This document shows, in pieces, positions 17,256 through 26,325 of a stretch of DNA of 64,000 bases. The notes under the pieces are model-generated. The model was not told the DNA's origin, ran no database searches, and worked only from the letters and a program-made list of their open reading frames with translations. Each line of letters begins with the position of its first letter. The stretch's first letter is position 1. Origin of the DNA: Anaerolineales bacterium (lineage in GTDB: Bacteria > Chloroflexota > Anaerolineae > Anaerolineales > Villigracilaceae); the NCBI GenBank assembly GCA_020851785.1, contig JADZCC010000010.1, forward strand, positions 1 to 64,000, read 5' to 3'. The translations under genes and the position numbers were made by a program.

Positions 17256-18266
17256 ATGAATTACACACTTCACGCTAACTTTTCTGAACTGAACCCTCAA
17301 ACCTGGAACGACCTGCTCAAAGAATCCGTCAGCGACACGCCTTTTTTGCGTTATGAATACCAAGCCGCCTGGTGGCAGTATCGCGGCGGCGGGGAATGGC
17401 AAAACGCCCAACTCCTCCTCATCTCCGCCAGCGAAGGCGAAAGCCTGATCGGCATTGCCCCGCTCTTCCTCGCCGAATACGAAGGCCAAAAAGCGATCCT
17501 CTTAAACGGCAGTATCGAAATTTCCGATTATTTAGATGTGATCGTCCGCCCGGAAGATCACGCCCAATTCATCGCCGGATTGCTCGACTTCCTCGCCACC
17601 GCCCTAACCGATAATTGGTCCAGCCTCGATTGGTATAACCTCCCCGATTCATCGCCCACGCTCGCGGCCCTCAAAGAAGAATCCGCCAAACGCAACTGGA
17701 CGCATCGCGCAGAGATGTATCGCCCCACGCCGCGCATTCCATTAAACAAAACCTTCGACGAATATCTGGCCGGAATTGATAAAAAACAACGCCATGAAAT
17801 TCGCCGCAAAGCCCGCCGCGCCGAAGAAAGCGGGCGCAACGTCCGCTGGCACATCTCCGCCATGCAAGACCCGGAAGCGGAAATAGACGCCTTCATCGCT
17901 TTGATGGAACACGACGCCAACAAAGCCCAATTTCTCACCGAATCCATGCGCGCCCAAATGAAGGCCATCCTGCGGGCCGCACATCAGGGCGGGTGGTTAT
18001 GGTTGGCTTTCCTCGAAGTGGACGGTCAACGCGCGGCCGCGGCCCTCAACTTTGACTACAACAATAAACTCTGGGGCTACAACGCCGGAGTGAACCGCGA
18101 TTTTATGGAACTCTCCCCCGGCTGGGTTTTGCTCGGCTACATCCTGCAATGGTGTTGCGACAACCAGCGCAGTGAATTTGATTTCATGCGCGGCGACGAA
18201 GAATATAAATATCGCTTTGGGGCGGTCAATCAACAGGTCATGCGCGCAAAGGTGAGCAAGCCGTAA
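17256..18266 (+). CDS. GNAT/FemAB-type acyltransferase (BioF2-like, PF13480 type)
   Basis: Protein of 336 residues from ATG 17256. The C-terminal half carries the double-GNAT pattern of the BioF2-like or CelD family: KKQRHEIRRKARRAEESG near 175 and, at the end, LGYILQWCCDNQRSEFDFMRGDEEYKYRFGAV. Members transfer acyl or aminoacyl groups in polysaccharide, lipid or peptidoglycan precursor synthesis. The substrate is not evident. It stands alone; a TAAAAT box lies nine bases before the start. Confidence 0.8.
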   Translation: MNYTLHANFSELNPQTWNDLLKESVSDTPFLRYEYQAAWWQYRGGGEWQNAQLLLISASEGESLIGIAPLFLAEYEGQKAILLNGSIEISDYLDVIVRPEDHAQFIAGLLDFLATALTDNWSSLDWYNLPDSSPTLAALKEESAKRNWTHRAEMYRPTPRIPLNKTFDEYLAGIDKKQRHEIRRKARRAEESGRNVRWHISAMQDPEAEIDAFIALMEHDANKAQFLTESMRAQMKAILRAAHQGGWLWLAFLEVDGQRAAAALNFDYNNKLWGYNAGVNRDFMELSPGWVLLGYILQWCCDNQRSEFDFMRGDEEYKYRFGAVNQQVMRAKVSKP

Positions 18267-18396
18267 AATACCATTTGGCGAAGATGCATAGTTTTGTCCT
18301 CGCTCCACTTCCTCATTCTTGTGAATAAGTATAAAAACAACTGAAAATTGCGCGGCTTAAGTCAAGCTCTATTCACTCGTGTTGTATAATTAACCT

Positions 18397-18687
18397 ATGA
18401 CGCGCAGAACCGTGATTACCAAAATTCGAAAACAGCGCGCCCAGTTAACAAAATTGGGCGTAAAGTCCCTGGCGCTGTTTGGGTCGGTTGCGCGCGGAGA
18501 GCAAAATAAAAACAGCGATGTGGATATTCTCGTTGAATTCAAAGGCAAAGCCACCTTTGACCGCTATATGGATACAAAGTTCTACCTGGAAGATTTATTG
18601 GGGCGCAAAGTGGATTTGGTTACATTAAAAGCGATCAAACCGCGCATGAAACCTTATATTATGCGGGATTTAATTCATGTCGCGTGA
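18397..18687 (+). CDS. mntA: MntA-type nucleotidyltransferase antitoxin
   Basis: Minimal nucleotidyltransferase of 96 residues with the motif GSX10DXD: Gly29-Ser30, then Asp41 and Asp43 in SDVDILVEF. MntA neutralises its partner by adding AMP groups to a toxin tyrosine. The gene overlaps hepT by 11 bases, the usual arrangement. Its TATAAT at 18385-18390 lies six bases before the ATG, so the mRNA is probably leaderless. Confidence 0.88.
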   Translation: MTRRTVITKIRKQRAQLTKLGVKSLALFGSVARGEQNKNSDVDILVEFKGKATFDRYMDTKFYLEDLLGRKVDLVTLKAIKPRMKPYIMRDLIHVA

Positions 18688-19018
18688 CGAGTCGCTTTAT
18701 CTTGCCGATCTTCAGGAAGCTTGCGAAAAGATTTTGCGATTCACAAAAGGGCTGACCTACAAAGATTTTGTTAACGACGACTTACATTTTGACGCGGTTT
18801 TACGAAATTTAGAAATCATCGGCGAAGCGGTAAAAAACATATCTGAAAAGACGCGCCAAAAATATCCGGATACAAAATGGCGAAAAATTGCGGGGCTTCG
18901 TGATATTGTGGCGCATCAATATTTTGGAGTTAACGAGGAAACAGTTTGGGATGTTGTTCAAAATGAAGTCCCGGTGTTATTAGAAACTGTAAAAACAATC
19001 CTTGAGGAAATTAATTAA
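18677..19018 (+). CDS. hepT: HepT-type toxin (HEPN RNase, DUF86)
   Basis: HEPN-superfamily ribonuclease toxin of 113 residues. It has the RX4HXY catalytic motif as Arg75...His80-Gln-Tyr82 (RDIVAHQYFGV); in characterised pairs the motif tyrosine is the residue AMPylated by MntA. Start ATG 18677 lies inside the mntA 3' end. The pair is intact, with all key residues, and is therefore probably functional. Confidence 0.88.
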   Translation: MSRDESLYLADLQEACEKILRFTKGLTYKDFVNDDLHFDAVLRNLEIIGEAVKNISEKTRQKYPDTKWRKIAGLRDIVAHQYFGVNEETVWDVVQNEVPVLLETVKTILEEIN

Positions 19019-19111
19019 TCAGCGTCATGGTCTTTGGTATTTACGGGGAAATCGTCAGGCTTGGGCTTTGCACATGCTATACTCAACAAAGTTATTGCTA
19101 AAGAGCAAACC

Positions 19112-19696
19112 ATGAAAAAGCGCTTGTTGATTTTGCTGGCATTTCTCCTTGCGGCCTGTGGCGCGCCAAACGCAACGGCGCCTGCAACGCCGTTAGCGAC
19201 GGCTACCCAAACGCCGAGCGTCTCGCCCACGCCCCTCTGCCCGCCGCACACGCCCACCCAGGCGGAAGTCAACGCCGCGCTCAACGTCCCAGACGGTTTA
19301 TTCGACTCAACCGCATGGGAGCAAAACCACACCGCGCAAGATAATAAAATTTCCGTAGTCTGGCAAAATATTCCGCAAAGCGCCGTGGTGTATCTGGAAG
19401 AAAACTTCTATCCCTGCGGAAACCAGCCCAACCTGAATGACACCTATTGGGATGCGCTGTTTGCAAACTATGCCGAATATCAACTCCTTAAGGAATGCGC
19501 GGCGGGCGCAATTTTGCAGTTGGCCGAATTCAAAGCCGTCAATCAGGGATTTAATTACCACGTGCGCTATTGGTTTTACAACGCCGCCAAAAAAATAACG
19601 ACCACAATGATGATTTTTCCATTTGGCTCCGAAGCTCAAATGGACCAGTATGCGCTTCAGCTATTTCCCAAATTACCCTATTGCCCCGCAGAATAA
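19112..19696 (+). CDS. Lipoprotein of unknown function, sister of the next gene
   Basis: Protein of 194 residues starting MKKRLLILLAFLLAAC, a lipoprotein signal with lipobox Cys16, then a Thr/Pro-rich linker and a domain of about 150 residues. That domain contains a cysteine after each of its main blocks and ends QLFPKLPYCP. No family recognised. The next gene encodes a relative with the same ending (TLFPKLPACP) and the same opening pattern (x2-V-x2-AL...LF), so the two arose by tandem duplication. Start ATG 19112 was chosen for the signal peptide. Likely anchored outside the membrane. Confidence 0.7.
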   Translation: MKKRLLILLAFLLAACGAPNATAPATPLATATQTPSVSPTPLCPPHTPTQAEVNAALNVPDGLFDSTAWEQNHTAQDNKISVVWQNIPQSAVVYLEENFYPCGNQPNLNDTYWDALFANYAEYQLLKECAAGAILQLAEFKAVNQGFNYHVRYWFYNAAKKITTTMMIFPFGSEAQMDQYALQLFPKLPYCPAE

Positions 19697-19707
19697 GGAA
19701 ACCCTCC

Positions 19708-20259
19708 ATGAAAAAAATGTTCAGCGTCCTCGTCTTAATTCCGCTTCTGATCGGTTGCGCTCCCAGCCCAACGACGGGGATTGGCTCCAATTGTGATTCT
19801 CTCCAACCCACCGCGGGCGACGTGCAATACGCGCTCGATTTTGGAAAAGACTTATTCACCGAAGCGGTCTGGAGCCAAAGCTACACCGTCCGCGAGTTGG
19901 ATGCGGTGGTCAATCGCACGCACCGGAGCGTCTCGGCCTTGGCGGATATTTCGCTTTTACTGTTCTGTAACGAGAACGGAACCGGCGACTTGGAACTGTT
20001 TTACAACAACCAGACCGTGCAGGAAGGGTTTTCAAATTATCAAAACGCCAGCGTGGTCAAATCCTGCCAACAGGACGACTTGTTTTTATACGAAGTGAGC
20101 GGCGCGGCAGACGGCGTGGAATATTCCATCCATCAATGGGTGCAAACGTTAAGTAAGACGCGCGTATTAACTGTGGTGACGGTGTTTCCAAAAGATGAAG
20201 CCGCTTTGGATGAAAAATACAGCCAGACGCTCTTCCCCAAATTGCCGGCCTGCCCCTAG
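19708..20259 (+). CDS. Lipoprotein of unknown function, tandem paralogue
   Basis: Protein of 183 residues with a lipoprotein signal ending LLIGC (Cys17). It shares with its upstream sister the layout signal, short linker, DVQYALDFGKDLF-type opening, a mid-domain KSC/KEC cysteine and a LFPKLPxCP tail, but identity elsewhere is low. Eleven bases separate the genes and AAGGAAA precedes the ATG, so they are cotranscribed. No function is assigned. Four conserved cysteines suggest disulfides after export. Confidence 0.7.
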   Translation: MKKMFSVLVLIPLLIGCAPSPTTGIGSNCDSLQPTAGDVQYALDFGKDLFTEAVWSQSYTVRELDAVVNRTHRSVSALADISLLLFCNENGTGDLELFYNNQTVQEGFSNYQNASVVKSCQQDDLFLYEVSGAADGVEYSIHQWVQTLSKTRVLTVVTVFPKDEAALDEKYSQTLFPKLPACP

Positions 20260-20310
20260 CGAGGGAAATGCCGTTCGCGGCGCATCAGCCTGCCGTTAAG
20301 GGTGTGGCGC

Positions 20311-21180
20311 TCATTCCCCCATCAGCCAATCCATAAATCCACGCCTTTTTTTATTGTGCGTTTCATCCACGTGGGGCATGGAGAGCAGAGCCACGGTGAT
20401 GTTGTCGTGTCCGCCGCGCTCGTTGGCCACTTCCACCAGTTTTTCGGCGGCGGCTTTCAAATCTTTTTTGGAGTTGACGATGTTCATCATTTCGTCGCTC
20501 CAAACCAAATCGGTCAGTCCGTCGCTACAGAGGATGATGGTATCGCCGTGTTGTAAGTGAAAGCCCTGATTGCTTTCAGATTCGGCGCGGGTTTCTTCGT
20601 CGTCAATGCGTAAACGAAAATCCACCTCCGGCAGTTTCAGCCCGCCCAAATGCCGGCGAATGACGTGCAGGTTGGGATGGTCGCGCATTTGCTCGGCGGT
20701 GATGATGCCTTTTTCAAAGGCCTCCTGCACCCAGGTGTGATCCACCGTTAATTGTTGAATGTGATTTCCGCGAATAAGATAAATGCGCGAATCCCCCACA
20801 TAGGCCGTATACAGTTTATTTTCAATGATCCAGACGCAGGCGCAGGTGGAGCCCATGCCCTCTTCCTCTTCTTTTCCAGCAGAGTGTGAGGCGATGGCCT
20901 GACTGGCGTCGTGAATTGCATTTTCTAAAATATAAATGGGTTTCTTGGCGTTGCTTTCGGCGACCCCCTTGGTGATGTAGTTCACAGCCAACTCGGCCGC
21001 CACCTCCCCCGCACGATGCCCGCCAATGCCATCCGCCACTACCGCCAAAAGCGCCGGGCGCGAATCGTCCACTCCCAATTGGAAGGCGGTGACTGCGTAG
21101 CGATCTTCATTGTTTTTGCCCGTCATTCCCGGGTGACTGTAAGCGGCAACGTGCAAATGAGGAAGCGATGTGCGAATCAT
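20311..21180 (-). CDS. PP2C-family Ser/Thr protein phosphatase (Stp1/PrpC-like)
   Basis: Cytoplasmic Mn/Mg-dependent phosphatase of 289 residues. Metal-binding motifs are complete: NNEDRYAV (Asp26), VVADGIGGHRAGE (Asp50), CSDGLTDLV and GGHDNITVAL. It probably reverses Ser/Thr phosphorylation of FHA-binding partners. The start codon overlaps the stop of the upstream VWA-FHA gene (ATGA, 21177-21180), so the two are coupled. No Ser/Thr kinase gene is present in this window. Confidence 0.93.
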   Translation of the reverse strand: MIRTSLPHLHVAAYSHPGMTGKNNEDRYAVTAFQLGVDDSRPALLAVVADGIGGHRAGEVAAELAVNYITKGVAESNAKKPIYILENAIHDASQAIASHSAGKEEEEGMGSTCACVWIIENKLYTAYVGDSRIYLIRGNHIQQLTVDHTWVQEAFEKGIITAEQMRDHPNLHVIRRHLGGLKLPEVDFRLRIDDEETRAESESNQGFHLQHGDTIILCSDGLTDLVWSDEMMNIVNSKKDLKAAAEKLVEVANERGGHDNITVALLSMPHVDETHNKKRRGFMDWLMGE

Positions 21181-23081
21181 TCTTCAGGCGGCAAAACTGT
21201 AATGGTAGGTCTCTTAACCTCAGGAGTGGTGGGGAGCGTGAATCTGTAAATCAGCCTGCCAAAGTGTACCATATCCCCGGCCCGTAACCTGCGGCCTTCG
21301 CGCGGCACAAGTTCGTAATTCACCCAGGTTCCAGCAATCGAGCCGCCATCTAAAAGCAAAAAGCCGCCGTCTTCGGTTTGGCGTAAACGTGCATGAACGG
21401 AAGCGATGGAACGGTCGTCTAAAATTTGCGTGCATTGCACGGGGTCGGCGCCAAAGACCATTTCTTTTTCGAAGATGGTAATCGGCGTCACGGCGATGGG
21501 TTGACCTTCGGCCGTGATGCGCATGAGGGCCCCAGCCGCCTCTGGTTTGGACCTTTCGCCTGATCCGGCTTTCTTGAGCTTGCCCCTCACTTTGAGCGTT
21601 TCCACTTGATGGGCTTGCGTTGCAGAAATGGGTTGCGTTAATGGGTCGGTGGAGGCGCGGCGCGCTGACTGCGCGGCGCGTAACGATGGCAGGCGCAACC
21701 TTCCGCTGGAGAGGATGAGGATCAGCGCCAGCCCGGCTAAAAGGATTGCCCCAACGGTGAGCGCGTTGCGATACCGGGCCAACAAAGCCAACGGCCCGCT
21801 GGGCGGCTTGACGACGGTCACAGTCACCGGAGTGGCCATGCTCGATTTGCTCAATCCCAATTCGTCCACGGCTTCCACCGTCAGCTGGTGCGCGCCGGAA
21901 GCGGTGATGGCCGTTAAGTCCCAGGTAAATTGATCGAACGGTTCGGCGGTGTTTTCATCCACAATCTGCCCATCAATGTACAGCGTGGTGCGAGTGATTT
22001 TTCTGGGATGCCCGTCTGGAAATTCGAGGATGATTTCAATCTGCTGTTCTTTGGGCAATAAAATCTCGATGTTGTAGGGGTCGTCTTCCGGGGGTTGGCG
22101 CACGATCTGCAAAGAAGATGTGACCGGAATGGGGTTGGGCGGTTGAATATCCAGGTTGACTTGTTGTTCGTTCGATTTAAGTTCCCCGGCCGCAGTATCC
22201 GCCTGAAAGCCCACTTGATGCGCTCCGGCGGTCATAATCCGCGAGGTGTAGGTGGCCGTATAAACGCGACGAAGCGGGGAAAAATACGCTTCCAAATCCG
22301 GGAAGCGCTCCACGCCGGAATAAGTGAAGAGGCTTCCGCCAGTTTGCTGGGCCAACGCGTTGAACACAGCGGCGCTGGTGCTGGTAAACGTGGTGTCCAA
22401 ATCCACCAGCCAGACGAAGATGTGAATTTTATTTTCAAGGGCGCGTTGGAGTAACGGATCCAGCGTGGCGGCTAAATTTCCGTCGCTCATGTTGGGGGTG
22501 ATGAAGAGAATCGCGCGCTTCATGCCCAGCCGCGGCGTCTGCGCGCTGACGGTGTCAATGGCAATCGAAAGCGCCTGCAGGTTGGGAGTTGCGGAGCGAA
22601 AGTCTGGCTGAAAGGAGCTTAAGCCGGTTGCAAATTCGGCGGCGCTGGCATGGTTAATCACCGCCCCGGCCTGGCTGACGAGGCTAAAGTCATCGGGCAG
22701 GTCGGCGGGCAGGGTTTGGGCCCATTGCGTAATCACTTGCGAAGCGCGTTGAAAGCGCGAAATGCTCGTGGCGTCGCGGGTATCCAATTGCGCGCCCTGA
22801 TTGACCGCCACTGTAATTTGAAGCGGAATGGCAATTTCGCTCAACGAATCCACCGGCAGGGATTGGCCATCTTCAAAGATGGTCAGCGCTTGCGGCGTTA
22901 AGCCGGAGACGAACACGCCGTTCGCGTCGAACACGTCCAGCAAGGCGGACGATTTTGGGAAGGTGGAATAATCTGCAATGTAGAGCGTGGCGGAAGCCAA
23001 AGTTTGGTTTTGAGCGTAGGCGGAAGTCGCCGCGCTCAAAACCAAACTACAAATAAACAAAAATGCGCCAAGTTTACGCAT
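21177..23081 (-). CDS. Secreted-N-terminus VWA-FHA membrane protein
   Basis: Single-pass protein of 634 residues from ATG 23081 (12 more if started at 23117). A cleavable-looking signal (MRKLGAFLFICSLVLSAATS) leads to a von Willebrand A-type domain (about 50-250), an Ig-like segment, a transmembrane helix near 433-456 (VGAILLAGLALILILS), and a cytoplasmic FHA domain at about 535-630 with GADPVQC, SIASVHARL and GGSIAGTWVNY. The FHA domain binds phosphothreonine, so the protein links an outside VWA to phospho-signalling and is coupled to the PP2C gene. The preferred start overlaps the upstream stop by eight bases. Confidence 0.82.
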   Translation of the reverse strand: MRKLGAFLFICSLVLSAATSAYAQNQTLASATLYIADYSTFPKSSALLDVFDANGVFVSGLTPQALTIFEDGQSLPVDSLSEIAIPLQITVAVNQGAQLDTRDATSISRFQRASQVITQWAQTLPADLPDDFSLVSQAGAVINHASAAEFATGLSSFQPDFRSATPNLQALSIAIDTVSAQTPRLGMKRAILFITPNMSDGNLAATLDPLLQRALENKIHIFVWLVDLDTTFTSTSAAVFNALAQQTGGSLFTYSGVERFPDLEAYFSPLRRVYTATYTSRIMTAGAHQVGFQADTAAGELKSNEQQVNLDIQPPNPIPVTSSLQIVRQPPEDDPYNIEILLPKEQQIEIILEFPDGHPRKITRTTLYIDGQIVDENTAEPFDQFTWDLTAITASGAHQLTVEAVDELGLSKSSMATPVTVTVVKPPSGPLALLARYRNALTVGAILLAGLALILILSSGRLRLPSLRAAQSARRASTDPLTQPISATQAHQVETLKVRGKLKKAGSGERSKPEAAGALMRITAEGQPIAVTPITIFEKEMVFGADPVQCTQILDDRSIASVHARLRQTEDGGFLLLDGGSIAGTWVNYELVPREGRRLRAGDMVHFGRLIYRFTLPTTPEVKRPTITVLPPEE

Positions 23082-24018
23082 TAAACGCTGAAGCGTTAAT
23101 TGGGGCGTTTGGGTCATTTGGCGTGGCCAACTGCAAGTAGCTCAACGTCCAGACCGCTTTTACATAACTGGTTAAGATGCCGCTAATTAGGAGGAGTACT
23201 GGATAATATAAACCGCAACAGGTCAAAGAAACGATTACCCCAGGCGCGGTGAAGGAGCCTTGTTCGAAAATCAGGGAGGTGAATAATGGTATGAGCGCAA
23301 GGATCATCGGAATCATTAATACCAGGCCGATGATAAAACTGCCAACCCCAAGGATTAATGACATCACGATCATGCCGCCAATGTCCGATTTGACAATTTC
23401 ATAGCCGCGTTTTACCCCATCCATCATGCTCAGGTCTTCCTGCACAATCGCCACCTGCGCCTGCTCCAAAACGAGTCCCACCGCCCAACTCACCGGAATC
23501 AGCAGACAGAACAATGGAAACAAGCAAGCCAGAAACGGTACGCCAAAGCTGAGAAACGCAATTGCCACAAATGGCAGGAATAAAATCAGAAAGGCCAGCC
23601 CCAGCAAAAGGTTCAGCCCAAAGAAGCGCCAGAAAAACGGGAAACTCTCAGCCCAAATTTCTGCAAAAGCCAGACGCTCGGCCCCGTTTTGCGCCTTCAC
23701 CACCCCTTTAATCAGGCCAATGCGCCCCATCATGCCCAGCGCGTAAAATGCCAGCCCGAGGAGGATCAAAACCAAGGCCGCGAAAATGACGATCAAGAGA
23801 TATTCTTGCAGGAACTCCTTGAAGCGCTCGGTGGCGGCGACGATCTGACGCTCGTCCAATGGCGCGCCATTATTGGAATTTGAGTTGTTTAGGCTGTTGC
23901 TGTTCCCACCAGACCGGTTTTCAGCAAAACCCGCAAAAATGCCGAAGACCCACAGAATTTTATATTTCCAAATGATTTCCCCTGCGCGGGCCAGAATATA
24001 TCCAAATTTGAGTTTCAT
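23074..24018 (-). CDS. Polytopic membrane protein (glycerophosphodiesterase membrane-domain-like)
   Basis: 314 residues with about six hydrophobic helices and an Asn/Ser-rich loop near residues 37-52 (SGGNSNSLNNSNSNNG). The opening YILARAGEIIWKYKILWVFGIFAG is common to a large family of uncharacterised bacterial membrane proteins related to the glycerophosphodiester phosphodiesterase membrane domain. First gene of a three-gene unit with the VWA-FHA and PP2C genes, each overlapping the next. A GGAGG site precedes ATG 24018. No function is assigned. Confidence 0.65.
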   Translation of the reverse strand: MKLKFGYILARAGEIIWKYKILWVFGIFAGFAENRSGGNSNSLNNSNSNNGAPLDERQIVAATERFKEFLQEYLLIVIFAALVLILLGLAFYALGMMGRIGLIKGVVKAQNGAERLAFAEIWAESFPFFWRFFGLNLLLGLAFLILFLPFVAIAFLSFGVPFLACLFPLFCLLIPVSWAVGLVLEQAQVAIVQEDLSMMDGVKRGYEIVKSDIGGMIVMSLILGVGSFIIGLVLMIPMILALIPLFTSLIFEQGSFTAPGVIVSLTCCGLYYPVLLLISGILTSYVKAVWTLSYLQLATPNDPNAPINASAFNA

Positions 24019-24085
24019 GCTTCCTCCAAATCAACGTTAGCGGTATCATACCGCACTCAAAATATTCCGTCTACCAGCCGCTTGC

Positions 24086-25624
24086 TTATTCCCATTCAAT
24101 TGTGGCGGGCGGCTTGCTGGTCACGTCATAGGCCACGCGGTTAATGCCATCCACTTCATTCACCACGCGGCTGGAAACTTTCGCCAACACATCATACGGC
24201 AGGCGCGCCCAATCCGCCGTCATAAAATCATCCGTCAGCACGGCGCGAATCACCGCCGCTTCCTGATACGTTCGGTAGTCGCCCATCACGCCCACCGACT
24301 TTACCGGCAATAAAACCATAAACGCTTGCGAAGTTTTTGCGCCTTTGCCAATCAGCCCTTCTTTGGCGAGTTCTTCCAAAAGGATTTTATCCGCCGCGCG
24401 CAAACGGGCGACGCGCTCCGGCGTACACTCCCCAAGACAGCGCACGGTCAACCCCGGACCTGGAAACGGTTGCCGCCAAACCAAATTTTCACTCAACCCA
24501 AGCGCTTCGCCCACCAAGCGCACTTCATCTTTGAACAAGTAGCGCAACGGCTCAACAAGTTCAAACTTCATATCTTTGGGAAGCCCGCCCACGTTGTGAT
24601 GCGTTTTGATCTTATCCGCCTTGTTCCGGTCGGGCGCGGAAGATTCCACCACGTCGGGATAAATCGTTCCCTGCACCAAAAACTTTGGCAGGCCCACCTG
24701 CTTGGCTTGCTCTTCAAACGTGCGGATAAATCTCTCCCCGACGATTTTTCGCTTTTGTTCAGGATCAACCACCCCTTGGAGCGCGCCGAGGAAATCGGCG
24801 CTGGCGTCCACGGTGATTAATTCCGCGCCGAGTCCGTTGCGAAAGGCCGCGGCCACATCCGCGCCTTCGTTATGCCTGAGCAAACCCGTATCCACAAACA
24901 CGCACACGAGTTGATCGCCAATTGCCTTGTGTACCAACGCCGCCGCAACGGAAGAATCCACGCCGCCCGAAACCGCCGCCAAGACTCGTTGTTTGCCAAC
25001 TTGTTCCTGAATCCTTTTGACGCTTTCATCAATAATCGAAGCGGACGTCCATTCTGGTTTGGCGCCGCAAATCTCGACGGCAAAATGTTTGAGCAATTGG
25101 ATTCCATTGGGCGTATGATTCACTTCGGGGTGAAATTGCACGCCGAAATAACGCTTCTCTAAATTTCCCATTGCGGCATAGGGACTGTTCTCGCTTTTGG
25201 CCAGCGGGATGAACCCCGCTGGCAGTTGCGTAATTTTATCGCCGTGCGACATCCACACCTGCGCAAGCGCGGCAAGCAAAGGCGTGGCCGTCAGCGACTC
25301 AATTTCCGCGAAACCAAACTCCCTTTCGTTGGAGGGGTTGACCTTCCCGCCCAGCGCATGAGTCAGGGCCTGCATTCCATAACAGATTCCCAGAATCGGC
25401 AGGCCCGATTCTAAAATAAACTTTTGAATGTACGGCGCATTTTCTTCATAAACAGATTTCGGCCCGCCAGAAAGGATGAAACCTTTGGGTTGAATGGCTA
25501 AAATCTTTTCCTGCGGCGCATCCCACGGGAACAACTCGCAGTACAGGTTAACTTCACGAATGCGGCGCGCAATAATCTGCGCGTATTGCGAGCCGAAATC
25601 CAGAATGGCGATTGAATCTAGCAT
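24086..25624 (-). CDS. guaA: GMP synthase (glutamine-hydrolysing)
   Basis: Converts XMP to GMP with glutamine and ATP. The 512 residues comprise a class I glutamine amidotransferase (catalytic Cys81 in GICYGMQ, with the HPEVNHT His/Glu), the ATP-pyrophosphatase P-loop AAVSGGVDSSVAAAL, and the C-terminal dimerisation domain with PFPGPGLTVRCLGE. Full length and intact. It lies 21 bases downstream of xpt, forming a purine salvage and synthesis unit. Confidence 0.97.
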   Translation of the reverse strand: MLDSIAILDFGSQYAQIIARRIREVNLYCELFPWDAPQEKILAIQPKGFILSGGPKSVYEENAPYIQKFILESGLPILGICYGMQALTHALGGKVNPSNEREFGFAEIESLTATPLLAALAQVWMSHGDKITQLPAGFIPLAKSENSPYAAMGNLEKRYFGVQFHPEVNHTPNGIQLLKHFAVEICGAKPEWTSASIIDESVKRIQEQVGKQRVLAAVSGGVDSSVAAALVHKAIGDQLVCVFVDTGLLRHNEGADVAAAFRNGLGAELITVDASADFLGALQGVVDPEQKRKIVGERFIRTFEEQAKQVGLPKFLVQGTIYPDVVESSAPDRNKADKIKTHHNVGGLPKDMKFELVEPLRYLFKDEVRLVGEALGLSENLVWRQPFPGPGLTVRCLGECTPERVARLRAADKILLEELAKEGLIGKGAKTSQAFMVLLPVKSVGVMGDYRTYQEAAVIRAVLTDDFMTADWARLPYDVLAKVSSRVVNEVDGINRVAYDVTSKPPATIEWE

Positions 25625-25645
25625 GAAGCTCCCTCAGTCAACAAG

Positions 25646-26218
25646 TTAATCAACAAATTCGATGGTTCCAGCGTCCATGGATTTAATGCGGGCGATGGAT
25701 TCAATGGGCACGTTCACCGCTTTCAATAAATCGCGCCCGCCTTCAAACGTCTTTTCGATCAGCGCGCCAATGCCCACCACTTTTGCGCCGGAGGCTTCCG
25801 CAAGCCGCACCAACCCCAAAATGGTTTGGCCGCTGGCGAGAAAGTCGTCAATGATCAAAATCTTTTCGCCATTGGAAAGATACTCAGGCGAGACGATTAA
25901 CTCCACCATGCGGCCTTTGGTATGCGAAGGCGCGAGCGTCAGGTACACCTGATCCGGCATGGTGATGGGCTTGCTTTTGCGGGCATAGACCACCGGTAAG
26001 CCCAGGTGAATGCCGGTGGTCAGCGCGGGCGCAATGCCCGAAATTTCCGCGGTTAAAATTTTGGTGGCGCCAACTTCCGCAAAGAGCCGCGCAAAAAGTT
26101 GACCGCATTCATTCATCAATGTCGGGTCCACCTGATGGTTCACAAAGCTATCCACCTTGAGGATGCCCTCGCCGAGATTTTTCCCCTCTTTTAATATCCG
26201 TGCCTGCAGTGCATTCAT
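25646..26218 (-). CDS. xpt: Xanthine phosphoribosyltransferase
   Basis: Salvages xanthine to XMP, the substrate of the next gene, guaA. 190 residues with the family N-terminus MNALQARILKEGK and the PRPP-binding loop ILIIDDFLASGQT at 120-132. Start ATG 26218 has a strong GGAGG at 26222-26226. The frame is open up to 26305, but that extension is not typical. The 107-base gap to the divergent phosphoribosyltransferase gene is too short for an obvious purine riboswitch plus expression platform, and none was recognised. Confidence 0.94.
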   Translation of the reverse strand: MNALQARILKEGKNLGEGILKVDSFVNHQVDPTLMNECGQLFARLFAEVGATKILTAEISGIAPALTTGIHLGLPVVYARKSKPITMPDQVYLTLAPSHTKGRMVELIVSPEYLSNGEKILIIDDFLASGQTILGLVRLAEASGAKVVGIGALIEKTFEGGRDLLKAVNVPIESIARIKSMDAGTIEFVD

Positions 26219-26325
26219 TACGCCTCCAACCCGGTTGGGTTCATCCATTTTTCTCGTGCATTTTATCACCTGAAAGATGGAGTTATGATAAACTCGCCAA
26301 CGCAATTTTCATTCAAGGAGTCTTT

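Noticed and set aside
26219-26325. Purine riboswitch before xpt
   Set aside because: Only 107 bases shared by two divergent promoters; no conserved purine-aptamer loops seen.
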